DNA from: Cladopsammia gracilis
Taxonomy: Eukaryota > Cnidaria > Anthozoa > Scleractinia > Dendrophylliidae
Length of the DNA stretch: 64,000 nucleotides
Direction: 5' to 3'
Assembly (NCBI GenBank): GCA_022457155.1
Contig: JAJGOT010000286.1
Span: 124,001-188,000 of the forward strand
Shown: positions 1 through 10,785 of the stretch, one piece after another
Layout of the letters: each line of letters opens with the position of its first letter
How positions within the stretch are numbered: the first letter of the stretch is position 1
Notes under the pieces: generated by a model
Told to the model about the DNA's origin: nothing
Seen by the model: only the letters and a program-made list of their open reading frames with translations
The model's database searches: none
Position numbers and translations under genes: made by a program

Positions 1-1335
1 AAATTACGGTAAAAATCGAAATGAGCCGGAGTCTTGTGAAAAGACTTCAACACCGGCGGAGTTACAAATAGATTGAACAGTATTTTTTCTCAGCACGTAA
101 AAAAGAATTTGGTAGGTTTTTCACTTTCTTCAAGCCATTTGACTCTGCTACGAATTTGGCTTCCTCTCATTTGGGATAAATTAATGGCCCGAATTTCTCT
201 TTCAAGCGTTTCTATGGTGGTTTTCACTGAGTTATCTCCTTCAATGAGAGTCCGTTTGGCTTCGATCAAAGGATTTATAGTTGTTAATATCGCGATTTAA
301 CTTAATGTGCTTTGTTTACTTCGACCAAAATCTATAGCAACTAATCTTATAGATTCTTTAAGAAAATCCCACCAAGCTTGAATGGAAGTAAATGTTTTCC
401 GGTGCAATACATGTTTCTTAATAATTTCTGAGATATTAAATTCTAAATTTAGCCTCCAAAGTAATGCATTATGCAAATTGGGGCTTAAATCAACAGAATC
501 ATGATCGGAAAAAACACAAGGTAAAATTTCACATTTTAAAAAGGAATCATACAAGTCCTGAGCAATAAAAAAATTATCCAAACGTGTACCGATAGTTTTA
601 TCCGCATTAAACCATGTGCATTGTATTTTTCAGTCGGCGGTGGTTTTTTTTTGTGTCATAAAAATACGTTCACTTGGATTCGTGGGTGCATAAGTATAAA
701 ACCAAATTAATTTTCGTGTCGTCGAGTTCAGTTAAAACACTAACAATTCTACCAGAAGAATCTTTTTTCCATTGTAAACATTTGAAATCAGTATTTTCAG
801 CGACAAGAATGGCATCGCCGCCTTGTTTACCAAGAGCGGGCAACCAGAAACTTTTACCGCGCCATAAATAGCTGTCAGAGAATTTATCGCATTTTGTCTT
901 GTCGCTAAAGTTTCTTGTAAACAAATAAAATCAGAACGGGAAGTTTTCGCAAAATCAAAAACACAGCGTTGTTTGGCTTCATTGCCAAAACCACGGATAT
1001 TCAAAGTTGTAAATTTAGCTCTGAATGCAAAAACTTGGAGAAAATTCTTCTGGTAAAATTAAGCTTACATATTAACTAAACAATTTTTGAAAATCACATT
1101 TAGACAGTTACTTGCTTTTCTGTTTAAGCTTATGTTTGTTTGTCCGATGTCCAGTGTTTCTCCTCTTCGGCAAAGGTTGTTCGCCGTCATATTCAGAACG
1201 TTCGAGAGTTTTAGTGTCCGTTTTCTCCGATCCTTTGGTACTGGAAAAATCCGTAATAAAATCACACATCTCCCCGCATTGAAAAATGTATGAAGTTCCC
1301 CGAAGCAAGATTTTATCCAAGAAAGCTCTTCTTTT
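1..1335 (-). mobile_element. Degraded L1-type LINE: ORF1 tail, endonuclease and linker to RT
   Basis: Read on the minus strand, this is a non-LTR retrotransposon relic whose reverse transcriptase would lie beyond the left edge. About 1330-1108 encodes a basic tail with KRRNTGHRTNKHKLKQKSK that may end ORF1. About 1010-670 gives an apurinic-endonuclease-like start (LNIRGFGNEAKQR, SDFICLQETL) and then, in another frame, GKQGGDAILVAEN and WKKDSSGRIVSVL. About 600-300 gives GTRLDNFFIAQDLYDSF and the FSDHDSVDLS motif that ends this endonuclease family. About 290-60 gives GSQIRSRVKWLEESEKPTKFFF, the linker typical between endonuclease and RT in the L1/Tx1 group. Frames change at least twice and the middle of the endonuclease, with its DFN motif, is missing, so the copy is dead. 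Clade is inferred from motifs; ORF1 is the weakest part. Confidence 0.85.
297..1004 (-). pseudogene. LINE endonuclease domain, frameshifted and internally deleted
   Basis: This is the endonuclease part of the LINE relic. An intact enzyme would nick target DNA to prime reverse transcription. Three reading blocks on the minus strand carry it: 1004-732 (ICLQETL, the metal-binding Glu region), 924-670 (GGDAILVAEN, strand core) and 581-297 (SDHDSVDLS, the catalytic Asp-His near the C-terminus). The first two blocks overlap in different frames, so a frameshift lies near 850-900. The segment that should join blocks two and three, with the GDFN catalytic motif, is absent, so a deletion lies around 600-670. 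Confidence 0.8.
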
Positions 1336-1344
1336 TCCACTAAA

Positions 1345-1905
1345 GCAGTTTCTGAGTATCCCTTAATTAGTATCTCTGTCTTGAGTAGCAAACCGCGAAA
1401 AAATGCAGGGAAATAACGACTTTTCTTCTCCGCTAAAACACTGACCAGCGAAAGATCCAAACTTTTTAAAACGTGTTCACCGAGCTGACGGCTGTGTAGC
1501 CGCGCGAAAAACAAAGCCAGCTCTATATTCCTCCAAAAACGCTTGATTTGCAGAGTCACACAGCCTCAAATGCGGTCTTGACCACTGTTCGAGAAATTGT
1601 GAAACCTGTCTTAAGTAGCAAACCGCGAAAATGCAGGGAAATAACGACTTTTAAACGGTTTTCTCAGTTTTCTCCGCTAAACACAGCTCCAACTAACGTG
1701 TTTACCGAGCTGACGTGACATTCGCCATGTAGCTGCGCGAAGGCGCGAAAATCAAAGCCTCGCTTTCGTTTCAAAATGCCCAACACGGGGGGCGGCGGGC
1801 GGACACGCGCCCGCGAAACATTCCGCTGGTCATGACCATGAAAAATGACGGCATGGGTTCTATGAGTATGGCGCTCCGCGCGGGCCTTCGGCCCGCAGAG
1901 CTCCG
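1345..1905 (-). repeat. Dispersed repeat family R1, two truncated copies in tandem
   Basis: The minus strand matches the repeat seen again at 5835-6195, 27925-29200 and 56480-57545. Marker stretches are CCCGTCATTTTTCATGGTCA near one end, GAGGCTTTGTTTTTC, and TTCGCGGTTTGCTACTCAAG. The segment around 1380-1560 and the segment around 1600-1890 repeat the same markers, so two shortened copies lie head to tail. I see no coding capacity; long minus-strand frames here are the repeat itself. Superfamily unknown. Confidence 0.7.
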
Positions 1906-2546
1906 CTACTAATGGCGGCCGTCTTCACTCTTTCGTGTTGAGGTCTCCTCTCTGTTCTTGGATTGATTTCTCGTTTCATCGAACGTTTTAGTTTATCGTT
2001 TTCGGAGGGCCGAAAGAGAAATACCGTGGCAAGCTATAACCCAACTTGTAGCTTCAGGTGAGCATATTTTGTATCAAATTTGTTCAATGAAAACCATGTC
2101 GTCTTCAAAATCTTTGTTTACCACTAATGTGTGACACGGGTATTTAGTTTGCCCTTTCTTTGCATCGTTTGGTCAGTATTTGGATTTATTTTTGCACAGA
2201 ATTAAAGTTTAATAGTTAAACTTCGAGAAAAGGTGGGGGGCCCACTGGGGCCCCGCCGTTTTAGTGGTGAAAAATCGACTTGAAGTTGTCGCTTTTTTCG
2301 CGTTTGTCACGTTTTCACGGGAGGCGATGGCGTGACTGATGCACGCAAACTTTCTTTATCGGGATAAGAACAAACTTTTTGAAACTCAGAATACTATTTT
2401 TTACTGATTCCTTTTATCTAAAATACATATATTTTTTCTTCTAGATATTTCAGGTTCTAAACGGCCCGAAGGCTCTTCACCCCATGTACAAATATATTGT
2501 TTTGATTACTGAGTCAGCTTCCATGGAATGTTCCTGCTTTCTTTTC
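1906..2546. other. No gene recognised; CpG-rich start and a possible non-coding exon
   Basis: The first 150 bases are CpG-rich and end in a good donor-like site (CTTCAG|GTGAGC at about 2056). An acceptor-like site (CTAGATATTTCAG) follows near 2452. Together they could be a plus-strand untranslated exon pair, but no coding frame supports it. The remainder is AT-rich and empty of recognisable features. Confidence 0.25.
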
Positions 2547-2800
2547 CTACATAGCTTTATTCAGGGAAAAAATATATAATAAATTTTTAAGTTGTGATCT
2601 CTCTGAATCTCTTACAGGAGTCATGATCTGGAGGTGTTGCATGATTTTGTTCATTATTTTAGTAATTTGCTGAGGGAGTTTTGGTAATGGTCTGGGGATG
2701 CCTGTTGACATTTTTATGGTTAGATTACATCCCGGTATGTTAGGAAGGAGCTTGATTCTAACATAGCGTTCAAGCATTTTTGCCATTTCAAGTGCTTTTA
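2547..2800 (-). CDS. Possible terminal exon of an unrecognised gene
   Basis: An open minus-strand frame of about 83 codons is preceded by an acceptor-like site (AATTTACAG, about 2809-2801) and ends in a stop at 2547. The peptide is moderately basic and proline-containing (GIPRPLPKLPQQITK) and does not look like a transposon shadow. I do not recognise a domain. If real, its upstream exons should lie between 2.8 and 4.8 kb on the same strand, where 4483-4758 is also open. Composition and one splice site are the only support. Confidence 0.2.
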
Positions 2801-2809
2801 AAACTGTAA

Positions 2810-3660
2810 ATTCATGTCCAGGGCCTCAAAATAAAATGTTCCATTGGATTTTCTTTCAAACATTAGCACATACAGTAGGCCCCTTTTTGCACTGAGCCCT
2901 TCAAGTATTCCCTGACTCCTTAATCATGAGGTCTATTTCAAATTTGCAGTTTGGAAAAGAACTTGTAATTCATTTCTCATGAAGGTCCTGAAAATATTCT
3001 GTGCCAAATTTTGTTTTATGTAAAAAATATTTCTTATGTTCACAACACTGATAAAATTCAAGAAGCTAAAGTTTTTTTGGTTTGCGAAAACCTGCTTTAC
3101 ATCAATAATAATTGAAACTCTGTAAAATTTGAATTATTGGGCCCAAATTGTTTTCAGGAATATATATTTCAAGAAATGTAACAACTACTATAAGCAGTGT
3201 ATACTGGAGAGACTCAATCATATAGTCTACAAAGTAGGGAGTCTCTTATTTCTCTCAGGGATTATTTGGTGGGATAGTCAAGCAAGGGAAACATGCAAGC
3301 CAGTGTGCAAGAACATTGGCTACCTGAGCCAATTTTCCGGCATAGACACTCGCATGTTTACCTCACTTGACTATCCACAAATAGGAAATAGGAGATTACT
3401 TGCAATATAAGACTGGAAAGTAGCACTTTTAAAAAGTGTTGAATTTAAGTAACATACTGAACATAATTTACTTAATAAATTATTGAACATAGGAGGCCTT
3501 GAATAATAAAAGAATGATGGTATCTGAGTCACTTGCTTTGTACATGTCATACCACTAAATCAATGTGAGGCCCGAGGGGTTTGCAGGAGGAACTGGCAAC
3601 AGATGTGGGGAATTTGAATTGTTTTGCCATTCCTTATAACACCATCATACAAGAGTCTTA
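2810..3660. other. No gene seen
   Basis: AT-rich sequence with one open plus-strand frame (3129-3410) that lacks any recognisable motif or splice context. I see no repeat boundary or RNA gene. Confidence 0.4.
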
Positions 3661-3667
3661 TTGTATA

Positions 3668-3671
3668 AAAT

Positions 3672-3714
<43 letters not shown>
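3668..3714. repeat. (AAT)n microsatellite
   Basis: About fifteen perfect AAT/ATA units in a row. A complementary ATT array sits at 40927-40977. Confidence 0.97.
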
Positions 3715-3716
<2 letters not shown>

Positions 3717-4482
3717 TGTTTATTTACAATTCCATTGAAAAAGTGAAAAGGAGATAAGAGGTTATTCCTTTCTAGTTTATCTCGTAATTCTTTCTAGTTT
3801 ATCTCCTAATCAACCACTAATTCAACCACTGTCGATTTAAAGGAAGCACTGGCATACTAGTTTTTATAACAGTTTTAAACATACAGCCATGGAATCCAGG
3901 AAACTTTCATTTCAGCTTTCATGAAAATTTTAATTGACATTTTTTGTAGTTGAATTATTTAGTTGGCAAGTTCTTTCAGTTCCATTTTCACTGTACATGC
4001 ATGTAGATCTTTGCCAGGAAAGAAGAGGGTGGATGCTGGTATTGAGTCATTATTGGTGTCTGCCACAATGGAAGATACCGGGTAATATGTGATGTCATGT
4101 TATATTTGCTCATTTTGTGTTGTAAATGAAAGGTGCAACCAAGTAAAAGTCTTTTAGTGATTGTTTTGGTCTTTCTACTCTCTATCCCAAGATGCACCTA
4201 TGCAGGAGGCTGGTCAGCTTGGCAGAATCAATTTCATAATAAAGAAATAAAAGTTAATTTATGAAATATACAACTGATTGGCCAAAAAAATACATTATTT
4301 TATAGAAAAATAGTATACAATAATACTGGCACAAACAATAAAATTTGTTGTAGCAGCAACATACAGTTCCCTAAATATTAAAGTAAAGGCTTTCCAGCTT
4401 TTCAAAAATGCCGACCATACAATAATTTTGCAAGATGGACTTTCAGTGGTGCATTAGTAGAGCATTTTATTTCCAAATTTTT

Positions 4483-4758
4483 TTAGAAATTACCAGTGGC
4501 AGTAAGCTGCTGTAATTCGCATGTATAAACGGCTCGCAAGGTATTCATTACATTCTGCCCTAAAGAATAAAATGCAATATAAGGCCTTCTGCAAAACCAG
4601 CAGTTCATTTTTCTTGCCTTGGCGCTTCTGAGACATCCCGTGTAAACAAGAGCAAACGATTCTTCAGATTCACGCCAGTTTTTAAATTCCTTGCACGAAT
4701 TCACTAAACAAAGACGAGAAATACGTGACGGTTGTGCAGAAGATAGTAGCAAGAGCAT
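4483..4758 (-). CDS. Unrecognised open frame, 91 codons, Cys-containing
   Basis: A minus-strand frame begins with ATG after a CpG-containing stretch (4760-4870) that could be a promoter region. The product has a hydrophobic start (MLLLLSSAQPSR) and scattered cysteines (TGCLRSAKARKMNCWFC) but matches no family I know. A second frame on the same strand starts MSQKRQGKKNELLVLQKAL near 4635 and could instead be the true start of a spliced gene. Either may be chance; I record it because it lies upstream of the candidate terminal exon at 2547-2800 on the same strand. Confidence 0.2.
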   Translation of the reverse strand: MLLLLSSAQPSRISRLCLVNSCKEFKNWRESEESFALVYTGCLRSAKARKMNCWFCRRPYIAFYSLGQNVMNTLRAVYTCELQQLTATGNF

Positions 4759-5119
4759 CGACTGACGGACGGTAATGTCGCCTTTCTCGTTACGATTAAC
4801 CTGCGATCAGGCAGATCAAGCGATCTTTCTTTTTAGAGCGCGAGAGCGCCGGAGATCGCACGTTGCGATCGGGACTTTCATCACTAAATTCGGTCCTTTA
4901 TAGCTTTTCTAAGCATCCATAATGCACATTTACAATAGCCAGTAGGTTAGAGAAAGATATAAAACGAAGAAGCGCAGTAATTTCTCCAAGAAAGCGAAGA
5001 AATCTACCTCTAATCGTCTTTGAATCACGGAGAGCAGAGATGTTGACTGGTTGGCGTCAAGATGCAAATAACGTGAAGATTAAATTTCTCCCAACATGCA
5101 GCGCGAAGCGTGTCCAACA

Positions 5120-5238
5120 CCGCCTGGATGAGAACTAACAACAAACTCAACCCACATATGACGCCGAGTCTGGGAATCGAACCCGGGCCACACATTGGTG
5201 GGAGGCGAGCGCTCTCACCATTGCACCATCCCTGCGCC
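5120..5238 (-). mobile_element. tRNA-derived SINE
   Basis: The minus strand starts GGGCGCAGGGATGGTGCAAT with an A-box-like GGTGAGAGCGCTCGCC and a B-box GGGTTCGATTCCC, in tRNA-like spacing, followed by a non-tRNA body (CATATGTGGGTTGAGTTTG, then GTTAGTTCTCATCCAG). This is the layout of a Pol III-transcribed SINE. The head cannot be a working tRNA because acceptor pairing and the anticodon arm are poor. Confidence 0.75.
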
Positions 5239-5834
5239 CAAAATCCTGATACATAGCAGAAATCCTAATATCAAAATCCTAATGCCAAAATCTTAATACA
5301 GAACAGCTATGAAATTAATTAGCATTTCATTTTCATTTCAAAAGTAGTCTTATCACGGCCGCTCATGTTGTAAACAGTACAGAAAGTGATCAAAAACTAT
5401 ATGATTAAATAAATTATAGAACAAAGTTAAAATACATTTCCATAATGTTTGGTAGGATTTTTAAGCAGAAAGAACGCTTATTTTGTTAATATAAAAATGT
5501 TTTCCATGGGCTAATCCAAAACTTCACATTTTCGTTTTCTTTGTATAACCGCTTAACCTGCTTGAGATTTGAAAATGACGTGGGTTGTCCGGTGAAACGT
5601 CATGAGCATCATAATTATCCGACTGGACGCTCAAACATAGTTATAAAATACAAGATAGTACGCGCGCTGTCATTGGTCGATAGGTGTGTTTAGACGAGAG
5701 TATGTAAACACGGTTGTGACGTCACGCTCTCTGTGTTTCCCGACACGATTTAAAAACATTTCAAAGCTTTCGCAAGACTCGTAAAATTAAAGTAATTTCA
5801 AGTACAAATATTAGCTGAACTCTCGCGGGCTCAA

Positions 5835-6195
5835 AGAACTCATGCCCGTCATTTTTCATGGTCATGGCTAGCGGAATGTTTCGCAGGCGCGCGTCCGTAA
5901 CATGTGTGCCCGTCCGAGCGAGCTTCCGAGTCGGCGAGTGTTGCGCAGAACTAGCTCGCAGGCGCTTATGAGGTCGCAAAACATGCGCGTATGACGTCAC
6001 GCAACATCCTGGATATTAGCAATTTTGAAACCAAAGCGAGGCTTTGTTTTTCTCACGGCTACACGGCCGAATGTCACATCAGCTCGGTAAACACTTTAAT
6101 TGATATTTTGAATGTGTTTAGCGGAGAAAACCGTTTCAAATTAAAGTCGTTATTTCCCTGCACTTTTTCGCGGTTTGCTACTCAAGACAGGGATT
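5835..6195 (+). repeat. Dispersed repeat family R1, 5' part
   Basis: The copy starts at CATGCCCGTCATTTTTCATG and runs through GAAACCAAAGCGAGGCTTTG, CACGGCTACACGGCCGAATG and TTTTTCGCGGTTTGCTACTC to about 6191, matching 27940-28262 and 56530-56715. It breaks off where those copies continue. Non-coding. Confidence 0.75.
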
Positions 6196-6975
6196 CATTC
6201 ATTCATTCTTTATTTGCCATATAATAAAATAAACAACATTTTACAACACAAGATGGAAATAATTAAGGATTACAGAAAGAAGTGAATGCGTATATTTTGA
6301 ACATTTCTTCTAGTTTTCGCTGAACTTTCGGTATTTTTCTGCAAGATCTAGGAGGATTCAAAGCTGAAATCTCTTTTATCCACACGGCGTTCGCTGGCGC
6401 TTGCCACACATTTCAACTTGATTTTGACTTTTGTAACACCAATTTTGATTGGTTCATGTGTTTTCAGAAGCGCGTTTTGATTGGTTAGTAGGAAATATGA
6501 TTGTCCAGAGAGTGTATTGACTAAAATCTATTTCAATCAAGAAGTAAATACACAAAATTTCCCTTCATTTGTCGAATTATTTTTGAGAAATATTTTATAA
6601 AAGCAATAGAGGACTTTTTTCCGTGTTTACATAGTCTCATCTAAACACTCTGAGGGATGGAAGAAGTTTCGAAAGTTATGCAAACCATCGACTGCGTGTC
6701 GGGTTTGCTTAACTGTCTCGAATTCTCTCAACCCCTCTCGTGTTTAGATGAGGCTATGTAAACACGGAAAAAGACCTCTATTGCTTAAATATACAGAGTA
6801 CTAGAAATATACTTAGCTGGTACTTACCATTTGCATCATTCCTTAAATGTTACAGTTTTCTTCACTCACATTTTTTACAGCGTTACAAGATTATTCAGTG
6901 GAATTTAAGTACAAAATGGGCAACAAGTTGGACAGACATTCAAGTAAGCAAAGACGTAAATAGATTTTATATAGA
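6196..6975. other. No gene; hairpin-forming segment near 6605-6790
   Basis: No coding frame is supported. The stretch AGAGGACTTTTTTCCGTGTT near 6608 is repeated in inverse near 6755-6785 (AACACGGAAAAAGACCTCTA), so 6605-6785 is a roughly 180-base fold-back element. The copies include a shared TTACATAGTCTCATCTAAAC stretch. Confidence 0.5.
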
Positions 6976-6981
6976 AAACAG

Positions 6982-7280
6982 CTGGCCCCGGTTGTTCAAA
7001 AGGTGGATAGCGCTATCCACCGGATAAATCACTATCCAGTGGATAATGATCAACAAAATCCTTTGTGTTATCCGCTGGATACTGATTTATCCGGTGGATA
7101 GCACTATCCACCTTTTGAACTATCGGGTCCTGGCCCCGGTTGTTCAAAAGTTGGATAGCGCTATCCACCGGATAAATCCCTATTCAGTGGATAACACGAT
7201 TGGTTTTGCTACTGCCTATCCTCTGAATAGTGATTTATCCGATGGATAGCGTTATCCACCTTTTGAACAACCGGGGCCAG
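6982..7280. mobile_element. Two MITE copies back to back (CTGGCCCCGGTTGTTCAAAA family)
   Basis: Each copy is about 149 bases and opens with CTGGCCCCGGTTGTTCAAAA. The outer right end is the inverse, TTTTGAACAACCGGGGCCAG. Inside each are GGATAGCGCTATCCACCGGA and its mirrored partner. Copy one spans about 6982-7129 and copy two 7130-7280. Tandem arrangement points to insertion of one copy into the end of the other, or to unequal exchange. No coding capacity. Confidence 0.85.
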
Positions 7281-7479
7281 ATGTACAAATTATTTGTCAG
7301 TTGCTGGCTCCATTTTTAACTCGTGAATACGCGAAGCATAAAACGAGTTGTAGTATTTATGGGGAAAAGACACCAGATCGCTGATCACTCACTCGGCTGT
7401 AAACTTTTACTGAACATTAACATGGGTTTAATATTAAATTTAACAAAACTAATTACTTGAGAATTGTTTGTGGGATGGT

Positions 7480-7560
7480 GTAGGGCGCTGTTTCTCAACT
7501 ATACCTAGCACTAGCGGGAATCGCTCCCCCGGGTTCGAATCCCTGTAAAGTCATCGAACA
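7480..7560 (+). repeat. tRNA-like fragment, possible SINE head
   Basis: A B-box-like GGGTTCGAATCCCTG lies at 7531-7545 with a loose A-box-like GGGATGGTGTAGGGCGCTG about 45 bases upstream, followed by a T run and CTGGATGAGAACTAACAA, which also occurs in the SINE at 5120-5238. Weak but suggestive. Confidence 0.35.
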
Positions 7561-7626
7561 TTTTTTTTTTTCTGGATGAGAACTAACAATTTTCTGAAAA
7601 GCAGTACGATGGCCCGATTCATTGTA

Positions 7627-8045
7627 AGGCCGTTTGCATGGCAGAAAAATCGGGTACGGACTCGTCAAAAAAGTGGTACGGACCGCATAATTTTAGCCGT
7701 TTACACGGATAATGTTCTACTGCAGGTGGGACAAGAAAAGGCCTAAGGACCAAGTTTGGAAGGTTGCGTTTACACTTCACTTTTTGGGGGACCGGACCAA
7801 TCTCTAGTCCCCAGAGGCACGCGGAGTTTTACTACGCATGCGGTCAGCGAAGTCATTATGCAACGGCTGACGAAAGAAATGAAGAAACTGGTCCGGACCC
7901 GTGTTTTTTCAAGTTTTGTGGGCATAGACAGGTCCGGACCAATTCCAAAAGACGTGGTACGCATAGTTTACACGGGCGAAAATATGAGGTCCGTACTCCT
8001 TTCTTGACGGGTCCGTGCCCATTTTTTCTGTTGTGTAAACGGCCT
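7627..8045. mobile_element. MITE, 419 bp, with TTGTA target duplication
   Basis: Terminal inverted repeats begin AGGCCGTTTGCATGGCAGAA and end in the inverse (TTCTGTTGTGTAAACGGCCT), with further pairing inward (CGGGTACGGACTCGTCAAAA against TTCTTGACGGGTCCG). TTGTA flanks both ends (7622-7626 and 8046-8050). Overlapping frames inside are by-products of the palindrome. Confidence 0.75.
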
Positions 8046-8689
8046 TTGTAACAACAGAGTGTGAAGAGTACTTACCGGGTGCCAAATATACAAAAACTGT
8101 TTTAAACCATGATGATATTAAAATCAGGAGCCTCGCAGTTCTCAGAAGCCTCTATTTCATTGGCCTTGTAAAACACAACTGCTATTACTTTCAGGGCCAG
8201 GAGCCATTGTTATTGTTTTTGTTTTATTGTTCTCTCTTCCAATGGTGCGAGACTTTACGAGAGCTGCGACATCATCGTCCATTAAAATAATGTCAAAATT
8301 ATTTACACAGAAGATAATATGTATCGGTGCGCGAAAAGAGTAACTCGATATCAAGCAACACGTTGAAGTTTCATGTACTCGGTAAAGGCTTTTAAAGGGG
8401 GATCCAAATTAACACTTGTGCGGTATTCCGGCTATTACGGAGTTCAACAGTCGAACCCTGCCATATGACCATCCCGTTAAGACATTGAAACCTGTATAAA
8501 GTTCAACTGGAAACGGTAGACAATATGCCACATAATATTCGTCCGAAGTTAAGGACCTTTTCCTACCAGTCCATCGAAAAAATAATGGCATACTAAACGC
8601 CCTAAAGTGCAAAAATATGGTTAGAGGAAATTTACAGGCAAACTTAGCTCAAAATGCTAAGAATTCGGAAGCGCCCATACTCGCGCCTC

Positions 8690-8900
8690 TCCCAGTGCCA
8701 CTCTCCATATTCACACTTGCTCTAAACGGACAGTCTTGAAGTGTACGATGATGAAAATGCGTTAATTAAATGTAATCATTTGTTCTTTTCAGAAAAATCA
8801 AGGAAGAAAGGTGATATATATATTTGATACTTGAAGTTTTAAAGTTTCTGTATTCTGTGTATTCTGTATTGTCTGTACGTGGTCTAATCAAGCATAGCAC
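8690..8900 (+). repeat. Duplicated intronic unit, copy 1
   Basis: First recognisable copy of a unit present six times (8690, 10195, 27310, 32890, 34335, 36245). Each copy has ACTCTCCATATTCACACTT, then CAAACGGACAGTCTTG, then GATGATGAAAATGCGTTAAT and TTTGTTCTTTTCAG directly before a micro-exon, followed by a GTAAT-type donor and TTTAAAGTTTCTGTATT. Sequences further out (for example AGCATAGCACGTACCATGA) are also shared. The copy continues to about 10130, interrupted by an insertion at 8919-9594. Confidence 0.8.
8793..8810 (+). CDS. Candidate micro-exon 1 of the Roc-COR-Death gene (18 nt)
   Basis: Eighteen bases lie between a strong acceptor (TTGTTCTTTTCAG) and a donor GTGATA. Read in phase 1, with G supplied by the preceding exon, it encodes about EKSRKK. 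It is the most basic member of the series and the only one with a GTGAT rather than GTAAT donor. Its surroundings are homologous to the other five units, which is the main evidence that it is an exon. No transcript support; a decayed copy is possible. Confidence 0.5.
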
Positions 8901-8918
8901 GTACCATGACCATTGTAA

Positions 8919-9594
8919 TTATACCTAATCGTACCTTTTTGGTACGCTTCGGCGGCATATCAGGCGAGTTTGGTCGAGCCATGGTTTGTATTTTGGCGAG
9001 ACGTAGTCTCGCCAAAATACCCATGGCGAGACCAAACGAGCCTGATATGCCGCCAAAGCGTACCAAAAAGGTACGATTAGGTATTTACCGTACCCAAATT
9101 CAGTCCAAAATCCGGTGATATTTTTAGCAGTTGCAGTAATAAAATCTGTCAGGCGTCCTATTGTGTGGCCCGCGAGGAGAATAATACGAGTCAACAAACG
9201 GCGCAAAAAGTGATGAATGAAAAGTAATTTTACTTTCAGCGAGCAAGGTGAGAAATCGTGGTAGCAAAATATGTGTAAAACTCTTCTCTGCAAAACTATT
9301 ATCGGCATTTGAAAACGAGAATTACAGTGTATGCCGAAGAAATCATTTTACGTGTCTTATCTCGAGAGAACGAACACATAAATAGTGTAAATGTCACATG
9401 GAAGCTTCAAATACTCGCTTCAGCCGACGTTCAGTTGGAGGAACTTTTGGAACCAGAGGTAAAGTTGACGTTAGTGGTTGCATTTTCAAACTTTTTACCA
9501 TAATATCATGCCATATCAGGTCAGTGACTTGATATCGTAGGATATCAGGACAGTAGACTAGGCTTCTGATTGGCTAATTACGAATTTGGGTACG
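8919..9594. mobile_element. Composite insertion in micro-exon unit 1, with a 164-bp palindrome
   Basis: Other unit copies read ...ATTGTAAAGTCAGTAATTCAAC...; here the segment is split between 8918 and 9595, with GTAA on both sides. The insert starts with a near-perfect palindrome (8921-9084, centre near 9003), whose arms begin ATACCTAATCGTACCTTTTT. The remainder (9085-9597) has its own inverted ends, TTTACCGTACCCAAATTC and GAATTTGGGTACGGTAAA. It may be one element with a palindromic end or two nested ones. Overlapping frames in the palindrome are shadows. Confidence 0.7.
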
Positions 9595-9599
9595 GTAAA

Positions 9600-10190
9600 G
9601 TCAGTAATTGAGCAAGATGAGTCACATTTTGCCAAACCGATTGTGACGATAATATTAAATTAATATTAAATTTCTCCCACTTATATATTCATTATATTCA
9701 AAATGCCACGTTCATTAGCATTCACTACCATTGTAAGAAAGGATAGACGACTGCTTGCTTAAAGCCAATGAAACTTTGACAGTGTCACGCCGGTATTCCT
9801 AAAGATTCCTTCAGTATTGTTTTGTGCCCATAAATCTTCCTAAATACCCGGGTAAAGTTCACTAAGATTCGATGAAATGGATTATAAACGCGCAGTATCT
9901 TAGCGGGGGCGTGTCTGTATGAAAAGTTGGTGGGTGATTTGTGGAATTGTGTAAATTTAATGCACGCACAACCTAAACAGGGTATTGTGCTAATATTAGT
10001 AAATAAGTAAGGTATTTGGCCACTATCGGTATCTGTCCAAACTGAAAGTCAGATGGATGTTTTGTAGGTGTTTCTGCTTTATACGCATAGCCTAAAAGAC
10101 GGGTTTTTTTTTGGTGAAAATAAACTGCAAAAATGTCGGTGTTTTTCCCCTAGCGTTCACGGGAAGGCAGAAAGCGCCCACACGCCTATC
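9600..10190 (+). repeat. Distal part of duplicated intronic unit, copy 1
   Basis: Shares GCCAAACCGATTGTGACGAT with 27600-27625 and 33100-33122, TGAAATGGATTATAAACGCG with 34100-34120, and the CACTATCGGTATCT...GATGGATGTTTTGTAGG stretch with 27196-27270. The shared order shows that units of roughly 0.8 to 2 kb were duplicated, not only the micro-exon. Confidence 0.7.
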
Positions 10191-10194
10191 CCCA

Positions 10195-10400
10195 GTCTTA
10201 CTCTCCATATTCACACTTTTTCTAAACGGATAGTGTTGCGGTGAACAATAACGTCAAGTAAATGTATAATCATTTGTTCTTTTCAGATACAGGCAATCGC
10301 CCCTCACTTAGCGCAGGTAATATAGATTTAATATATGACGTTTTGAAGTTTCTGTATTTATTGTACTTTATAAGTAACCAATAAGATATTGACTACTGCT
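10195..10400 (+). repeat. Duplicated intronic unit, copy 2
   Basis: Begins TCTTACTCTCCATATTCACA, carries TTTGTTCTTTTCAG before the micro-exon and CGTTTTGAAGTTTCTGTATT after it, as in the other copies. Sequence beyond about 10520 no longer matches. Confidence 0.75.
10287..10316 (+). CDS. Candidate micro-exon 2 (30 nt)
   Basis: Thirty bases between TTTGTTCTTTTCAG and GTAATA. In phase 1 it encodes about DTGNRPSLSA, longer and more polar than the other members. It shares flanks with copies 1 and 3-6 but little with their exon sequences. Length is a multiple of three, so inclusion or skipping keeps the frame. Confidence 0.5.
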
Positions 10401-10785
10401 GGTTCTGAGTTGTCACGGGTGGCTCGTGCGCCTATATTTGGTTCATGTTTGTAAACAGTATTGCATCGTTTCTTTATTTAAGTAATATAGGGCCAACAAA
10501 TGTTGAGATTTTGCACAGGGACCCATGAGAGATTAATACACTTTCTCTGAAACAACACGCCATTTACTTTCATTTCCTCCTCATTGAGTTTGTAAATATA
10601 GGATATTATAATTCAACACATTGATACACTGCCCAAATATGGTCAAAAAGTTATCGATATACGCTATGTCTACATATCCAACGATGGAGGTAAATTTCGC
10701 ATTTTGACAAGAGAATGCAAAAATGACGGACTTGCCTCGATATTTTTTCTTCAAACTGTGCTTTGTTATCAGTATGTTTTGAATT

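Noticed and set aside
1065..1559. 164-codon minus-strand frame
   Set aside because: It runs from the LINE relic into the non-coding R1 repeat and shows no domain across its length.
5163..5238. Functional tRNA gene
   Set aside because: A and B boxes are present but acceptor and anticodon stems do not pair, and a SINE body follows.
7756..8051. Three overlapping open frames that could look like a gene
   Set aside because: They lie inside a MITE and mirror each other across its inverted repeats.
8884..9118. Frames on both strands with similar peptides (PPKRTKKVRLGI)
   Set aside because: Both come from the two arms of the palindrome at 8921-9084.
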